From CAZPUS01 sp964589825 (GTDB lineage: Bacteria > Fibrobacterota > Chitinivibrionia > Chitinivibrionales > WJKA01): 23,043 nt of DNA. A model generated the notes under the pieces. That model did no database searches. It saw nothing but the letters and a program-made list of their open reading frames with translations, and was not told the DNA's origin. The translations under genes and the position numbers were made by a program. The stretch's first letter is position 1. Each line of letters starts with the position of its first letter. The stretch is taken from the NCBI GenBank assembly GCA_964589825.1, contig CAZPUS010000040.1, forward strand, positions 1 to 23,043, read 5' to 3'. Shown here one piece after another: positions 14,852 to 23,043 of the stretch.

Positions 14852-16569
14852 GACCTTTTGCGCCTGTACGGATTATCCTTTGTTTCGCAATTGTGTGTAC
14901 CACGTTACTATCACGCCTTTATGCGTTGTCCTGTCCCGACCTCCTGATTACCGAATTGCTGCGAAATCCTGCAGGAAAAGAATCCAAAAACGCAACCACG
15001 TATGAATTCGTGGAATGCGTGAATACATCGACAGATACCATCGATTGTTCGAGGTTGCATTGCTTCGATGGGGATGAGCACGACTCGATCATCGCATGGA
15101 CCGACTCATCCACCCATCCGGGATGTATATACGCGTCTACCCTGCTCGCACCCGGACAGTTCGCGATAATTCTCTGCAGAGCCTATGCGGATCTATTACC
15201 GTCACAGCGTTTTTCGATTTCACCAAACACCCTTCTGCTCACCACACTGGACGGTGACATCGGCAACACGCTTTCGAAAAAAGACGGATTTGTACTATAC
15301 AGCAAAAACAGCGAATCGGACGTACACATTCATGCATACGCCGCAGACTCGGCATTACGATCAATAACGGACAATATCGCTCTTTCCACAGTAGAAAGCG
15401 TTGACGGCAGATCGATCATTGCGCAACATGTATTGGCCGAAACGAGCAGCTATACAATATGTCCCGACTCATTAACACCGGGATCACACCAAAGCATCCG
15501 CGGCCCATGGATAACAGAATGGGAATGCGTACCCCCACACGGCGACAGACCGAGTACGATAGAGACACGCATTATGTGTGTGTACGCGGGTATGCCCGTT
15601 CCAGAATGCAAATATACCATATGCAGCCTTCGGGATCAAACCTGTGTTGTCCAAAACCAATGGAAGAGCCACTATCGGCATACTACGATATCCGCTTTAG
15701 TCAACCCGGCACATCAACCCTGGGTCTACAGGATACATGAGTCCGATACCTCGTATACATGGAAGCTAAATACCACCTCTCTTTTTACAGCCCCCGGTTC
15801 TCTGCGTATCACCGAAGTAATGCCTAAATCTCACCATAATATCCCCGAATGGTTCGAAATCCACAATACCACGGAAATGCCGATAGAGTGCACGGCCTGG
15901 GCTGTAGCAACACCCGGATATGTTGACACCCTCACACAAAAACATGTTTCTCTTCCGGCCAATTCGTATGCGGTTGTTACAAAAGATGCAGACGATTTTC
16001 TAAACCGGTATCCTGCGGTAAAACACTGTATAGAACCCAGCGTTTGGCACGCATTATCGAATAATCGCGATACGATTGTACTGCTCGATAACAATGGCGG
16101 TGTTCATGATTCCGTTGCCTGGGACGATGACTGGTTTCCGGACTGGGATCATGAATCGCTGATACGCATCGATTCCAATTCCCCCGCGTTGACAAAAGAG
16201 TGCTGGGTCAGGGCCGATCGGTCATCACCCGGGCAGCCGAATGCCTTAGTGACGCGTCATAGGACGGCAAAGCCTCGTCTCCGGATTGCCCCACTCGTCT
16301 TTACACCCGATAATGACGGATGCAGTGACAAAGTGAAAATAGAAACCGAATTTCCCGGTGGATATTCGGTCGATGTGTCGATATACGGTTTTTCGGGGCG
16401 TTGTTACACCTCGTATACCGACATTCGTACCAGCGCAGTCTACTGGTACGGCAAAGATACTCGAAATCGCCGGGTACCTCCTGGACCGTACTATGTCATT
16501 GCACGGTTTTCAAACCCATCCGCGTGCGGACACACTATCAGAAAGAAGGGCATACTGTGGTACAAATAA
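14842..16569 (+). CDS. Surface protein with two lamin-tail domains and a type-B T9SS/FlgD-like C-terminus
   Basis: A 575-residue exported protein with a signal peptide at about 1-29 (cut near YALS). Lamin-tail domain 1 spans about 33-215 (LLITELLRNPAG ... YEFVECVN ... PGSHQS). Lamin-tail domain 2 spans about 320-468 (LRITEVMPKS ... EWFEIHN ... SSPGQPN). Residues about 480-575 resemble the gliding-motility/type-B T9SS C-terminal domain or FlgD-Ig fold: FTPDNDGCSD, SIYGFSGR, 'WYGKDTRNRRVPPGPYYV', and a final KGILWYK. The mature part has 18 Cys, suggesting disulfides. ATG 14842 has TGGAG about 10 nt upstream and overlaps the MBL gene by 10 nt; the frame is open back to 14710, but that part mirrors the MBL gene. 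Bacterial lamin-tail domains are known beside or fused to MBL and nuclease domains, fitting the neighbour. Confidence 0.85.
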   Translation: MSIRPFAPVRIILCFAIVCTTLLSRLYALSCPDLLITELLRNPAGKESKNATTYEFVECVNTSTDTIDCSRLHCFDGDEHDSIIAWTDSSTHPGCIYASTLLAPGQFAIILCRAYADLLPSQRFSISPNTLLLTTLDGDIGNTLSKKDGFVLYSKNSESDVHIHAYAADSALRSITDNIALSTVESVDGRSIIAQHVLAETSSYTICPDSLTPGSHQSIRGPWITEWECVPPHGDRPSTIETRIMCVYAGMPVPECKYTICSLRDQTCVVQNQWKSHYRHTTISALVNPAHQPWVYRIHESDTSYTWKLNTTSLFTAPGSLRITEVMPKSHHNIPEWFEIHNTTEMPIECTAWAVATPGYVDTLTQKHVSLPANSYAVVTKDADDFLNRYPAVKHCIEPSVWHALSNNRDTIVLLDNNGGVHDSVAWDDDWFPDWDHESLIRIDSNSPALTKECWVRADRSSPGQPNALVTRHRTAKPRLRIAPLVFTPDNDGCSDKVKIETEFPGGYSVDVSIYGFSGRCYTSYTDIRTSAVYWYGKDTRNRRVPPGPYYVIARFSNPSACGHTIRKKGILWYK

Positions 16570-17432
16570 CGCGTGATGGTATTTACCATTTTTATACGCT
16601 GGCACTTATCAATTGTATGATATGCATCTCTTTTTGCAATGCATCGGTGGAGTACCCGTTTCCCCACGGTCAGGCAATGGCCACCCTGGCAACCATAATT
16701 GATCCGTACGGAATATCAGGCCGGCAGCCCTGGGTTTCGGCCGGGTATTATGCGGGTCCGCGCCAGTTGAGCTTTGCTGTTTCTGGAATACAATACTACG
16801 ACATGATGGACAACATGAATGGCTTCTACACTACCAATGCATCACTCGGAATGCTTGCAAGTTCGCACGGTTTCTACACCACGAAAATACATTATAGCTA
16901 CTTCAATGCCTTTTCCATCTATTACGAACACCGGGGGCATCTTTCGTGCGCGCTCAGAAAATGGGAGCGTATCATACCCAGTGTGGATATCTCTGCAACA
17001 GAGTGTGGATTACAAATTGATCCTTGCACATATTCCCGTTCAATTGAAACCGGGTTTTCTCTTCACGCACGGTGGAAATGGTGCCACCTAAGGGCGACAC
17101 TGCAGAAATTACGTCTGTATTCAACCGGAGAGTACGTACCCGCCCCCCGATTCGATGCAGGGATACATACCATCAGCCACAGCTACGGCATGCAGGGGGT
17201 TCGTATCAATACCACATGCGCATCCAGGCCGCAAACCCGTGTCTACATCGGAGAATCTTTCGCAATTGGTAATGCGGTGGATATTTGTCTTTCGATTGCC
17301 AGTGCCCCACTTCTTTTTTCCTGTGGGATCACTATTAAACTGGCCAGACATACTACCAGTCTGAGTGTATGCCGCCACCCGGTTCTGGGATGGTCGGAAG
17401 GGCTGATGTACGAATGGCATAAGACCAAATAA
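16557..17432 (+). CDS. Small outer-membrane barrel-like protein (PorV/PorQ-like impression)
   Basis: A 291-residue exported protein with a signal peptide at about 1-29. The mature sequence is made of short alternating strands rich in aromatic and Gly residues (VSAGYYAGPRQLSFAVSGIQ, KIHYSYFNAFSIYYEH). A late HPVLGWSEGLMYEW segment resembles the closing strands of FadL/PorV/PorQ-like barrels; near the N-terminus HGQAMATLATIIDP sits where those families have 'AR.lGmGGA..A..D'. This is a fold impression, not a firm family call. Start is GTG 16557 with AAGGG (16546-16550) 6 nt upstream, overlapping the lamin-tail gene by 13 nt. A frame open from 16401 is rejected as overlap. As last gene of the operon, it could help export or anchor the lamin-tail protein. 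Confidence 0.7.
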   Translation: MVQITRDGIYHFYTLALINCMICISFCNASVEYPFPHGQAMATLATIIDPYGISGRQPWVSAGYYAGPRQLSFAVSGIQYYDMMDNMNGFYTTNASLGMLASSHGFYTTKIHYSYFNAFSIYYEHRGHLSCALRKWERIIPSVDISATECGLQIDPCTYSRSIETGFSLHARWKWCHLRATLQKLRLYSTGEYVPAPRFDAGIHTISHSYGMQGVRINTTCASRPQTRVYIGESFAIGNAVDICLSIASAPLLFSCGITIKLARHTTSLSVCRHPVLGWSEGLMYEWHKTK

Positions 17433-17478
17433 AGGCCTGCAGCAACCAAACCCGAAAAAGAATCGATTGCTTCACATG

Positions 17479-18528
17479 TTAAAAATCGAGAAGCTCAACC
17501 TCGAAAACCAGCCAGCTGTTCGGAGGAATCGGTCCCCGTCCGCTGCTGCCGTATGCAAGTTTGGGAGGTATAATCAATGTGCGTTTCTCCCCTTTTTTCA
17601 TATCGAGAAGCGCTTCGTCCCATCCTTTAATCACATGACGCACTCCGACTTTGAACCGAGCCGGCGTCCTGCGCTCATATGAATTGTCAAACGTTTTTCC
17701 ATTAAGCAAACGTCCCACGTAATGAACTTTTACATCATCGCCTTTCTGCGGTGTTGCTTCTCCCTTACCTTCTGATTCTACGATATACATAAGCCCGGAG
17801 TCGGTGCGTTTTGCATCAGGCCATTTCTTTTTTACCATCTTGTGCGTCTCTTTATCACTGCGCTGTGTTGCATTCATATTCTTACGCGCAATGGCAATAA
17901 GGGTGTCGAACTCAGGCTGCTGCCCCTCCTTGAATTTTTTTGCATTACCACCGACCCGATCTATTCGGATACTGTCGATACGAATGCGCGAACCGGGCCC
18001 TGCATTCCGGGTATACGCAACAATGGAGTCAAGAATATTTAGCCCCTCCACGACCTTTCCAAATACGCTGTGTCTGTCGTTGAGATTGGGTGTCGGCTTC
18101 AATGTGATGAAGAATTGACTTCCGTTGGAATGAGGTCCGCTGTTAGCCATCGAAAGCACACCTTTTTCATCATGCCTCAGTTCAGGATGGAACTCGTCAC
18201 GAAACCGATATCCCGGTCCGCCGGTACCATCTCCCCTAGGGTCACCACCCTGAATCACGAAGCCCGGGACGATACGGTGAAAAGTGAGTCCATCGTAAAA
18301 GGGCTCCTCTTTGGGTGTTGCAGAATTCGGTATCGTCCCTTCCGCCAGGCCTACAAAATTTGCAGAGGTGAGTGGTGCCTTCTTATACGCAAGGCGCGCC
18401 GTTACCTTCCCTTCAGAGGTATAAATCCGTGCATATATCCCCGGTTCACGTGCACTACACCTCAACAAAAACACGGCTATTGAACCAACCAATACGACCG
18501 GAATCAATAATCGATTCATATGTTTCAT
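17479..18528 (-). CDS. Cyclophilin-FKBP dual-domain peptidyl-prolyl isomerase
   Basis: A 349-residue exported fusion of two unrelated prolyl isomerase folds, assisting protein folding outside the cytoplasm. Residues about 31-192 are a cyclophilin with the active-site set FHRIVPGF (Arg85), Gln93, SQFFIT (138-142) and His153 intact. A charged helical linker spans about 195-243. Residues about 245-349 are an FKBP with Tyr270, Phe280/Asp281, VIKGW (Val299, Ile300, Trp303), Tyr326 and Phe342 intact. Both sites should be active. The N-terminus (about 1-22) is a signal peptide or anchor; the Cys24 context (LLRC) is not a normal lipobox. ATG 18528 has GGGAG 6 nt upstream; an in-frame extension to 18576 lacks such a site. 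It lies 48 bp after the activase gene, same strand. Confidence 0.92.
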   Translation of the reverse strand: MKHMNRLLIPVVLVGSIAVFLLRCSAREPGIYARIYTSEGKVTARLAYKKAPLTSANFVGLAEGTIPNSATPKEEPFYDGLTFHRIVPGFVIQGGDPRGDGTGGPGYRFRDEFHPELRHDEKGVLSMANSGPHSNGSQFFITLKPTPNLNDRHSVFGKVVEGLNILDSIVAYTRNAGPGSRIRIDSIRIDRVGGNAKKFKEGQQPEFDTLIAIARKNMNATQRSDKETHKMVKKKWPDAKRTDSGLMYIVESEGKGEATPQKGDDVKVHYVGRLLNGKTFDNSYERRTPARFKVGVRHVIKGWDEALLDMKKGEKRTLIIPPKLAYGSSGRGPIPPNSWLVFEVELLDF

Positions 18529-18576
18529 TGCGTTCTCCCGTTGTGTGATTAAATTATAATCAGAGTGATGATTCAA

Positions 18577-21500
18577 CTAGAATTTCAGCACATGTTTTTT
18601 TGTTGTTTCCAGCTCTTTCATCCTTGCAAAGGTTCGTCGTGCCTGAAGCACGAACGATTCGAGATTCGCACTTGTAATCTGGGAAAACTCTCCGCCGTCC
18701 GTCTCTATGGCCAGAAAGGGCAACTTCTGCAAATCTCTGAAATGTTCGGCCCGTTGCCCCCATCCGGGAATACGTTTTTTACCTTCCGCATTCATCTCCT
18801 TATTCAAAATCGCTTCTGCAATTCGGGACGGCATACATCCGAACGGACCGATGGATATTACCCCGCAGGATTCCCTGAGAATCTCACGAAGCGCAAGCCC
18901 CACCGTCAGAATACATTCACCACGAAAATTCTTGTCTAAAAGATGTGTGACACTTTCGATGGTGTCCGCGACATCGATCATTTCGAACGAATAAAGCGAG
19001 GACTTTGCAAAAAGACCTTTTATCCTTCGTTCCCACCATAATTGTGTTTGTTCGGTAAGAAGCATTTTTGCATATTGTGCAAAGGTAAACTGTCGTTCAC
19101 CAAGCCCTTTATTCACCACATAATTACTGTAGCACATATATTCGCCAACAGGCGCGACTTTTACCATAAACCCTTTTTGCTCCAGATAACGAACAATGTT
19201 TTTTCTTGAAAAGGGTTCATTCCGTACAAATATTTCACCAACCAGCGAAATTACCGGCACATCTTCCGGATCTTTGGCTAATGGTATAATGTCAAGACGT
19301 TGTACTATGCTCGAAATAAGTGTGCTGAGGCGGCATGAAAGCCCCCCTTCGAAATAGAGTTCGCATTCTCGCCACATTTTATCGAGCTTTTTTACCGCAT
19401 TGTCCGGCTCCCGTGCACAAACCGACAGCATGCTGCGGATGTCGTGAAATATGTCACCGACAACAACCGCCTGCCATGCGCGCAACAGTGTCCGGGCCCC
19501 CATACCGGCATAGCCGTTTTCATCAGACATGGTCAACACTGCAACATCGTGGTAATTTCTTTGACGAATGACCTGTTCAAGTCCCCGCTGATATTGGCCC
19601 AACCTGCATGGCCCTCCGCCGGTCGTCATAAAAAGCAACGTTATCACATCACTTTTTCTTGTGTTTTCCAGATAATTGACAAAAGAGCCGGTACACACGA
19701 TATACGGCAAACACTCTTTGTTCGATGTGTTTCTTCTGCCAATACGCAGATCCTGCTCGTCAATCCGGGGCAGCACACGGGCCTGAATACCCATGGAACG
19801 CAATACCGCCGCCAATGCGGGAGCTCCATACATGTGCATCGGTGGTATAACCACTTCGACACCGGAATGAGTAAGGGGAAACAATTGGCCTTCGATACTT
19901 CGCACGCACAGACCGTTTTCCCGCATCTCTACAACCGCATTGTTCGAAGAAGCTGTCATGGTCTTATAATTCGCATCGGCTCCACAGAGGCGATAACCGT
20001 GGATTATGTCAAGAAACGCCTCGACACGCGTGTTTACCCCGGCATCAGCGGTGTGTTGATCGAGTTCGAGGGTAAGTGAAGGCTTTTTGTCCATTATGTC
20101 ACGGAAAAAAGAAATGAGAAAAGAATCGGGACCACATGAAAAATTACTGATATAAAGACCGTAGAGATTATCAGTGCGTGCTACCAAACGCGCAGTTTTC
20201 ATGATACGCTGCCCCATTGCCCAAAACATTTTCTCATGCACCGGATATTCATCAGCGGGAAGCATATCACAAGGACATACGGGAATTGCGTGAGAAACAA
20301 GTTTACGCGGAATCGCCATATTCATATCGGACGTAAACGCGTTATATGGACGACCGAACAGTACTACCCCGGTTGTATCCGGATGTGACCGAATGAATTC
20401 AAGAAAACGTTGTCCTTTTGCCCGCAACATCCCTTCAAAACGCCTCTGCCTGCGGCATGCGCGTGAAAAAGCTTCGTGCGCGTGCCTGGTATCGATACCC
20501 ATACGAACCGCTATGTCAACCATGGTCTCCTCAGCCTGTTCGTAAGAACGATCCATACGAAGCACCGGTGAAAGCATAATCGTTGCGGATATCTCGATCT
20601 CCTCACGAAACGCCGTCTTTATATAGTAGGGCTCCCCTTGAACAAAGTTACACAGACGGCTGTAAGTAGGCACATTCTCTACCGGTATTTGCATAATCTG
20701 TGGAAGAAATACATAATCTGGTTTTTGCGCGAGTAACGCTTCAAAATTAGCATGTGTACGTTGTGCCGGATAGCAAAAAGAGGCGTCGAGATGAGAAGCA
20801 CTCGAATAACCGCTGTCATCTGTGTATATCACACTGAATCCGCAACAGTGAAAAAAACGACTGAAAAGCGGCAGCAGCGAATAAGAGAGAAATGACCTGT
20901 TGATACCAACACTTTTTTTATGTACACTGCACAAGGGGTATGACGTGTGTGGAACGACATTGGATGTAACTCGCAGTTTCTCTTCTCTCCATTGCACATA
21001 GTCTAACTCGATATCCGACGCAGAGGTATCCCGTCTTTCAGCGGAATAATATTTGTTACATGCACCACCGAAAAAGAACCGCTGCGAACCTATCCGTATT
21101 CTGGCGATTTCACATTTTCTGTCACATTTATCCACGCCACCATTACAGGTAAAGCTTCCTTCCTGTTGTGCCCGGCGATTTTTGAGTTCTCCGAGATCGA
21201 TCGCCTGCGGCTGAATTTCTCCACCGTTTATTCGTCGTCGAACTTCGAGGGCCACCCCAAACGCGCCCATCAGTCCGGGATGCGGGGGCACTACTATTCT
21301 TGTTCCGGTAATATTGGCCATTGCAATGGGAATTGCCTTATTATAACAAACACCGCCTTGCATAAACACTGTTTTCCCTGTTGCCCGAGACCCTTTGACT
21401 CTGTTTATATAATTCTGACATATAGAGTACACAAGACCTGCGACGATATCATCTTTTTCTATATGATCAGAAATCGCTCTTTTAATATCACTGGCAATAA

Positions 21501-22923
21501 ATGCACTGCATTGATCGGAAAAATCGAGAGGATTCTGCGCACGCATTGCATAATCGGCAATTTTTCCCATCTCGATACCGAGTGTCTCACCCGCCGCTTC
21601 TTCCAGAAACGAACCGGTTCCGGCGCTGCACGCCTCATTCATTGCATAATCGGATGCCACTGCATTGACTAAAAAGGTGTATTTTGCATCCTGCCCGCCA
21701 ATTTCAAATACGGTATCGACTTCCGGATCGAAATGTGACGCTGCCACCGCATGCGCGACGATTTCATTTATTACATTTTTACTGAATGCATGCAGAGCTA
21801 CTATTCGCCGTCCCGAACCCGTTACTCCCATCGCGCGAATAATAACCGGGGTTTCGCAAAGCTGTTCAACAAGAGAGGAATAACATTGGCAGGCTGCCCC
21901 AATCGGATTTCCATTGGTGCGCAGATACACCGATGCAACGATAGCCGAATCATCGCAGCGCATGAGTACCGCTTTGGTGGTAGTCGAACCGACATCTACG
22001 CCAAGAACACACGCATCGTTTTTGTGCGCTGTCGCTTTTATCGGGGCTGCAAACCGTACTCTGCCGGAATTTTCTTCTATTCGCGGCAGCGTGGCGAATG
22101 ATGAGCATCTCGTGTATTCGCCGATGGGTGCTTTATTATCATCAACACACGTATCCCCGTTATCTAATGCATACAAGGCACTTCCGAATGCTTCGAACAC
22201 ATCGGACGATGACGGGATGGTAAGTGAGGCAAAACGATCGCGCACGCGTTTCATCAGCAGGTTGTTTTTTGTTCCCCCGCCAATAGCTACCGCGTTGAGT
22301 AACGAGGCATCCTGTACAAGGTCACACGCCTTGTCGGTCATCATCTCACAAAGACCGTTCACAATACGTTCCTTTGCAATGCCTTTGTTTAGCGCGTGAG
22401 TACAGTCGCTTTTGCAAAACACACTGCATCTGCCTGCTACGTGATACGGTTCTTCTTTCGAAGAAAGGGATTCCAACTCATCGATATCTATTCCCATTCT
22501 TCCAAGCTGCTGCACAAAAAACTCCCCTGTACCCGACGCACACTTATTGCCGGTTTTTGTAGAAATTATTCCACCGTGAGACGGATGAATTTCGTACACC
22601 AGCTGCGACTCACTCCCAAACGAGATTACGACATCCGGATAGCTCCCTGCCCGACATTCCTCTTGAAGCGCAAATTCAACCGCTTCAGGCTCCGAAATAT
22701 CATGCCAGTCGACATGGGTTCTGAATGATCTTCCCGTTACCACCGCGCGATCGAACCCGATTTCTTTAAGGTCCCGATATGCCTCAAGAAATGCCTGCGA
22801 AGGATTACCCTGATGAGCAATCCTGTTTTTATACAGAACCGAATGCGTTCCATTTGTCTCTTGCTGAAGTAACACCGCCTGTAGTGAACTTGCACCGACG
22901 CACACCCCTGCTGCTTTGGTCAT
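18577..22923 (-). CDS. Giant 2-hydroxyacyl-CoA dehydratase-type activase (tandem BadF/HgdC domains + DUF2229 + HgdB-like)
   Basis: A 1448-residue protein of the large acyl-CoA dehydratase activase family. Activases of this type use ATP to push low-potential electrons from a [4Fe-4S] cluster into a partner. Domain 1 (about 1-260) has cluster-type Cys128 (NKCASGTGE) and Cys166 (GRCSVFC). Domain 2 (about 305-565) has GVDVGSTTTKAVL plus Cys432 (EACSAGTGSF) and Cys472 (DQCSAF). A Cys-rich link (CNGGVDKCDRKC, then GGACNKYY) leads to DUF2229 (about 675-900) and an HgdB/CoA-dehydratase-like C-terminus. In domain 1 the phosphate loop is GVCVGASS, with Cys in place of the usual Asp, so its ATPase is doubtful. 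GTG/ATG choice: ATG 22923 has GGAG 4 nt upstream; ATG 22944 adds 7 residues. The physiological partner is unknown. Confidence 0.9.
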   Translation of the reverse strand: MTKAAGVCVGASSLQAVLLQQETNGTHSVLYKNRIAHQGNPSQAFLEAYRDLKEIGFDRAVVTGRSFRTHVDWHDISEPEAVEFALQEECRAGSYPDVVISFGSESQLVYEIHPSHGGIISTKTGNKCASGTGEFFVQQLGRMGIDIDELESLSSKEEPYHVAGRCSVFCKSDCTHALNKGIAKERIVNGLCEMMTDKACDLVQDASLLNAVAIGGGTKNNLLMKRVRDRFASLTIPSSSDVFEAFGSALYALDNGDTCVDDNKAPIGEYTRCSSFATLPRIEENSGRVRFAAPIKATAHKNDACVLGVDVGSTTTKAVLMRCDDSAIVASVYLRTNGNPIGAACQCYSSLVEQLCETPVIIRAMGVTGSGRRIVALHAFSKNVINEIVAHAVAASHFDPEVDTVFEIGGQDAKYTFLVNAVASDYAMNEACSAGTGSFLEEAAGETLGIEMGKIADYAMRAQNPLDFSDQCSAFIASDIKRAISDHIEKDDIVAGLVYSICQNYINRVKGSRATGKTVFMQGGVCYNKAIPIAMANITGTRIVVPPHPGLMGAFGVALEVRRRINGGEIQPQAIDLGELKNRRAQQEGSFTCNGGVDKCDRKCEIARIRIGSQRFFFGGACNKYYSAERRDTSASDIELDYVQWREEKLRVTSNVVPHTSYPLCSVHKKSVGINRSFLSYSLLPLFSRFFHCCGFSVIYTDDSGYSSASHLDASFCYPAQRTHANFEALLAQKPDYVFLPQIMQIPVENVPTYSRLCNFVQGEPYYIKTAFREEIEISATIMLSPVLRMDRSYEQAEETMVDIAVRMGIDTRHAHEAFSRACRRQRRFEGMLRAKGQRFLEFIRSHPDTTGVVLFGRPYNAFTSDMNMAIPRKLVSHAIPVCPCDMLPADEYPVHEKMFWAMGQRIMKTARLVARTDNLYGLYISNFSCGPDSFLISFFRDIMDKKPSLTLELDQHTADAGVNTRVEAFLDIIHGYRLCGADANYKTMTASSNNAVVEMRENGLCVRSIEGQLFPLTHSGVEVVIPPMHMYGAPALAAVLRSMGIQARVLPRIDEQDLRIGRRNTSNKECLPYIVCTGSFVNYLENTRKSDVITLLFMTTGGGPCRLGQYQRGLEQVIRQRNYHDVAVLTMSDENGYAGMGARTLLRAWQAVVVGDIFHDIRSMLSVCAREPDNAVKKLDKMWRECELYFEGGLSCRLSTLISSIVQRLDIIPLAKDPEDVPVISLVGEIFVRNEPFSRKNIVRYLEQKGFMVKVAPVGEYMCYSNYVVNKGLGERQFTFAQYAKMLLTEQTQLWWERRIKGLFAKSSLYSFEMIDVADTIESVTHLLDKNFRGECILTVGLALREILRESCGVISIGPFGCMPSRIAEAILNKEMNAEGKKRIPGWGQRAEHFRDLQKLPFLAIETDGGEFSQITSANLESFVLQARRTFARMKELETTKKHVLKF

Positions 22924-22950
22924 TATGCTCCGCTTCCCGGGCATTGCCTT

Positions 22951-22967
22951 ACATTGTGATACAATGT
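22951..22967. promoter_or_regulatory. Perfect 7-bp inverted repeat in the activase leader
   Basis: ACATTGT (22951-22957) and ACAATGT (22961-22967) flank GAT. The site sits 28 bp before ATG 22923 (7 bp before ATG 22944). It could be a dimeric repressor site overlapping the promoter or, if transcribed, a small 5' hairpin close to the ribosome site. No clear -35/-10 pair was identified around it. Confidence 0.4.
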
Positions 22968-23043
22968 GCTACAATTATTCCTTTGTAATTACGGCACGTA
23001 GTTGATTTTCTGTCTGCTGATGCCTCTCATGGTACCGTCTGCG
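22968..23043. other. Non-coding end of window upstream of the activase
   Basis: AT-rich in its first part (22968-22992), where the leftward activase promoter probably lies. No gene is recognisable before the window ends. Confidence 0.4.

Noticed and set aside
16401..16556. Extended N-terminus for the small barrel protein
   Set aside because: Overlaps the conserved end of the lamin-tail gene; GTG 16557 has a good ribosome site and places the signal peptide at the N-terminus.
17433..17478. Bidirectional terminator between convergent genes
   Set aside because: The 46-bp gap has no stable hairpin followed by T or preceded by A in the expected layout.
1..23043. CRISPR arrays, tRNA or rRNA genes, insertion sequences
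   Set aside because: No regularly spaced repeats, no tRNA cloverleaf or rRNA signature, and no transposase-like protein was seen.

Overview
The window comes from a Gram-negative (diderm) bacterium, probably an anaerobe. It encodes a TolC/RND efflux pump, several outer-membrane beta-barrels, a periplasmic solute-binding protein, a B12-dependent methionine synthase activation-domain protein and a giant 2-hydroxyacyl-CoA-dehydratase-type activase with Fe-S ligands. A lamin-tail protein ending in a type-B type IX secretion-like C-terminal domain and a cyclophilin-FKBP fusion point to the Fibrobacterota/Bacteroidota (FCB) side of the tree. That placement is inference; no rRNA or phylogenetic marker is present. 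I see no tRNA, rRNA, CRISPR array, insertion sequence or phage gene.

Layout. Positions 1-320 are AT-rich and non-coding, with a perfect 20-bp palindrome at 6-25 and a good promoter at 253-281. Positions 321-6697 (+) hold a compact efflux operon: TetR regulator, TolC-type channel, lipoprotein periplasmic adaptor and RND pump. Positions 6907-9261 (-) hold an orphan ParA-like ATPase followed by a family-1-like solute-binding protein that has no permease beside it. Positions 9262-9853 are a long non-coding divergent region. Positions 9854-11839 (+) hold the methionine synthase activation-domain protein, an unrecognised 218-aa protein and an O6-alkylguanine-DNA alkyltransferase. Positions 11840-12165 have no confident gene, but two frames there look like a small broken or frameshifted gene.

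Positions 12166-17432 (+) hold the most interesting block: four exported proteins in overlapping genes. They are (1) a beta-barrel with a divergent helix-hairpin-helix-like N-terminus, (2) a stand-alone exported metallo-beta-lactamase domain of the ComEC/Rec2 type without the ComEC membrane channel, (3) a cysteine-rich protein with two lamin-tail domains and a type-B CTD/FlgD-like C-terminus, and (4) a small barrel-like outer-membrane protein. Together they suggest a cell-surface nucleic-acid binding or processing module that borrows DNA-uptake parts. This is inference from domains and gene order.

Positions 17479-22923 (-) hold the giant two-ATPase activase, followed after 48 bp by the cyclophilin-FKBP prolyl isomerase. 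The activase leader carries a perfect inverted repeat (22951-22967). Several genes use GTG or TTG starts, and many overlap or abut, so translational coupling appears common here.
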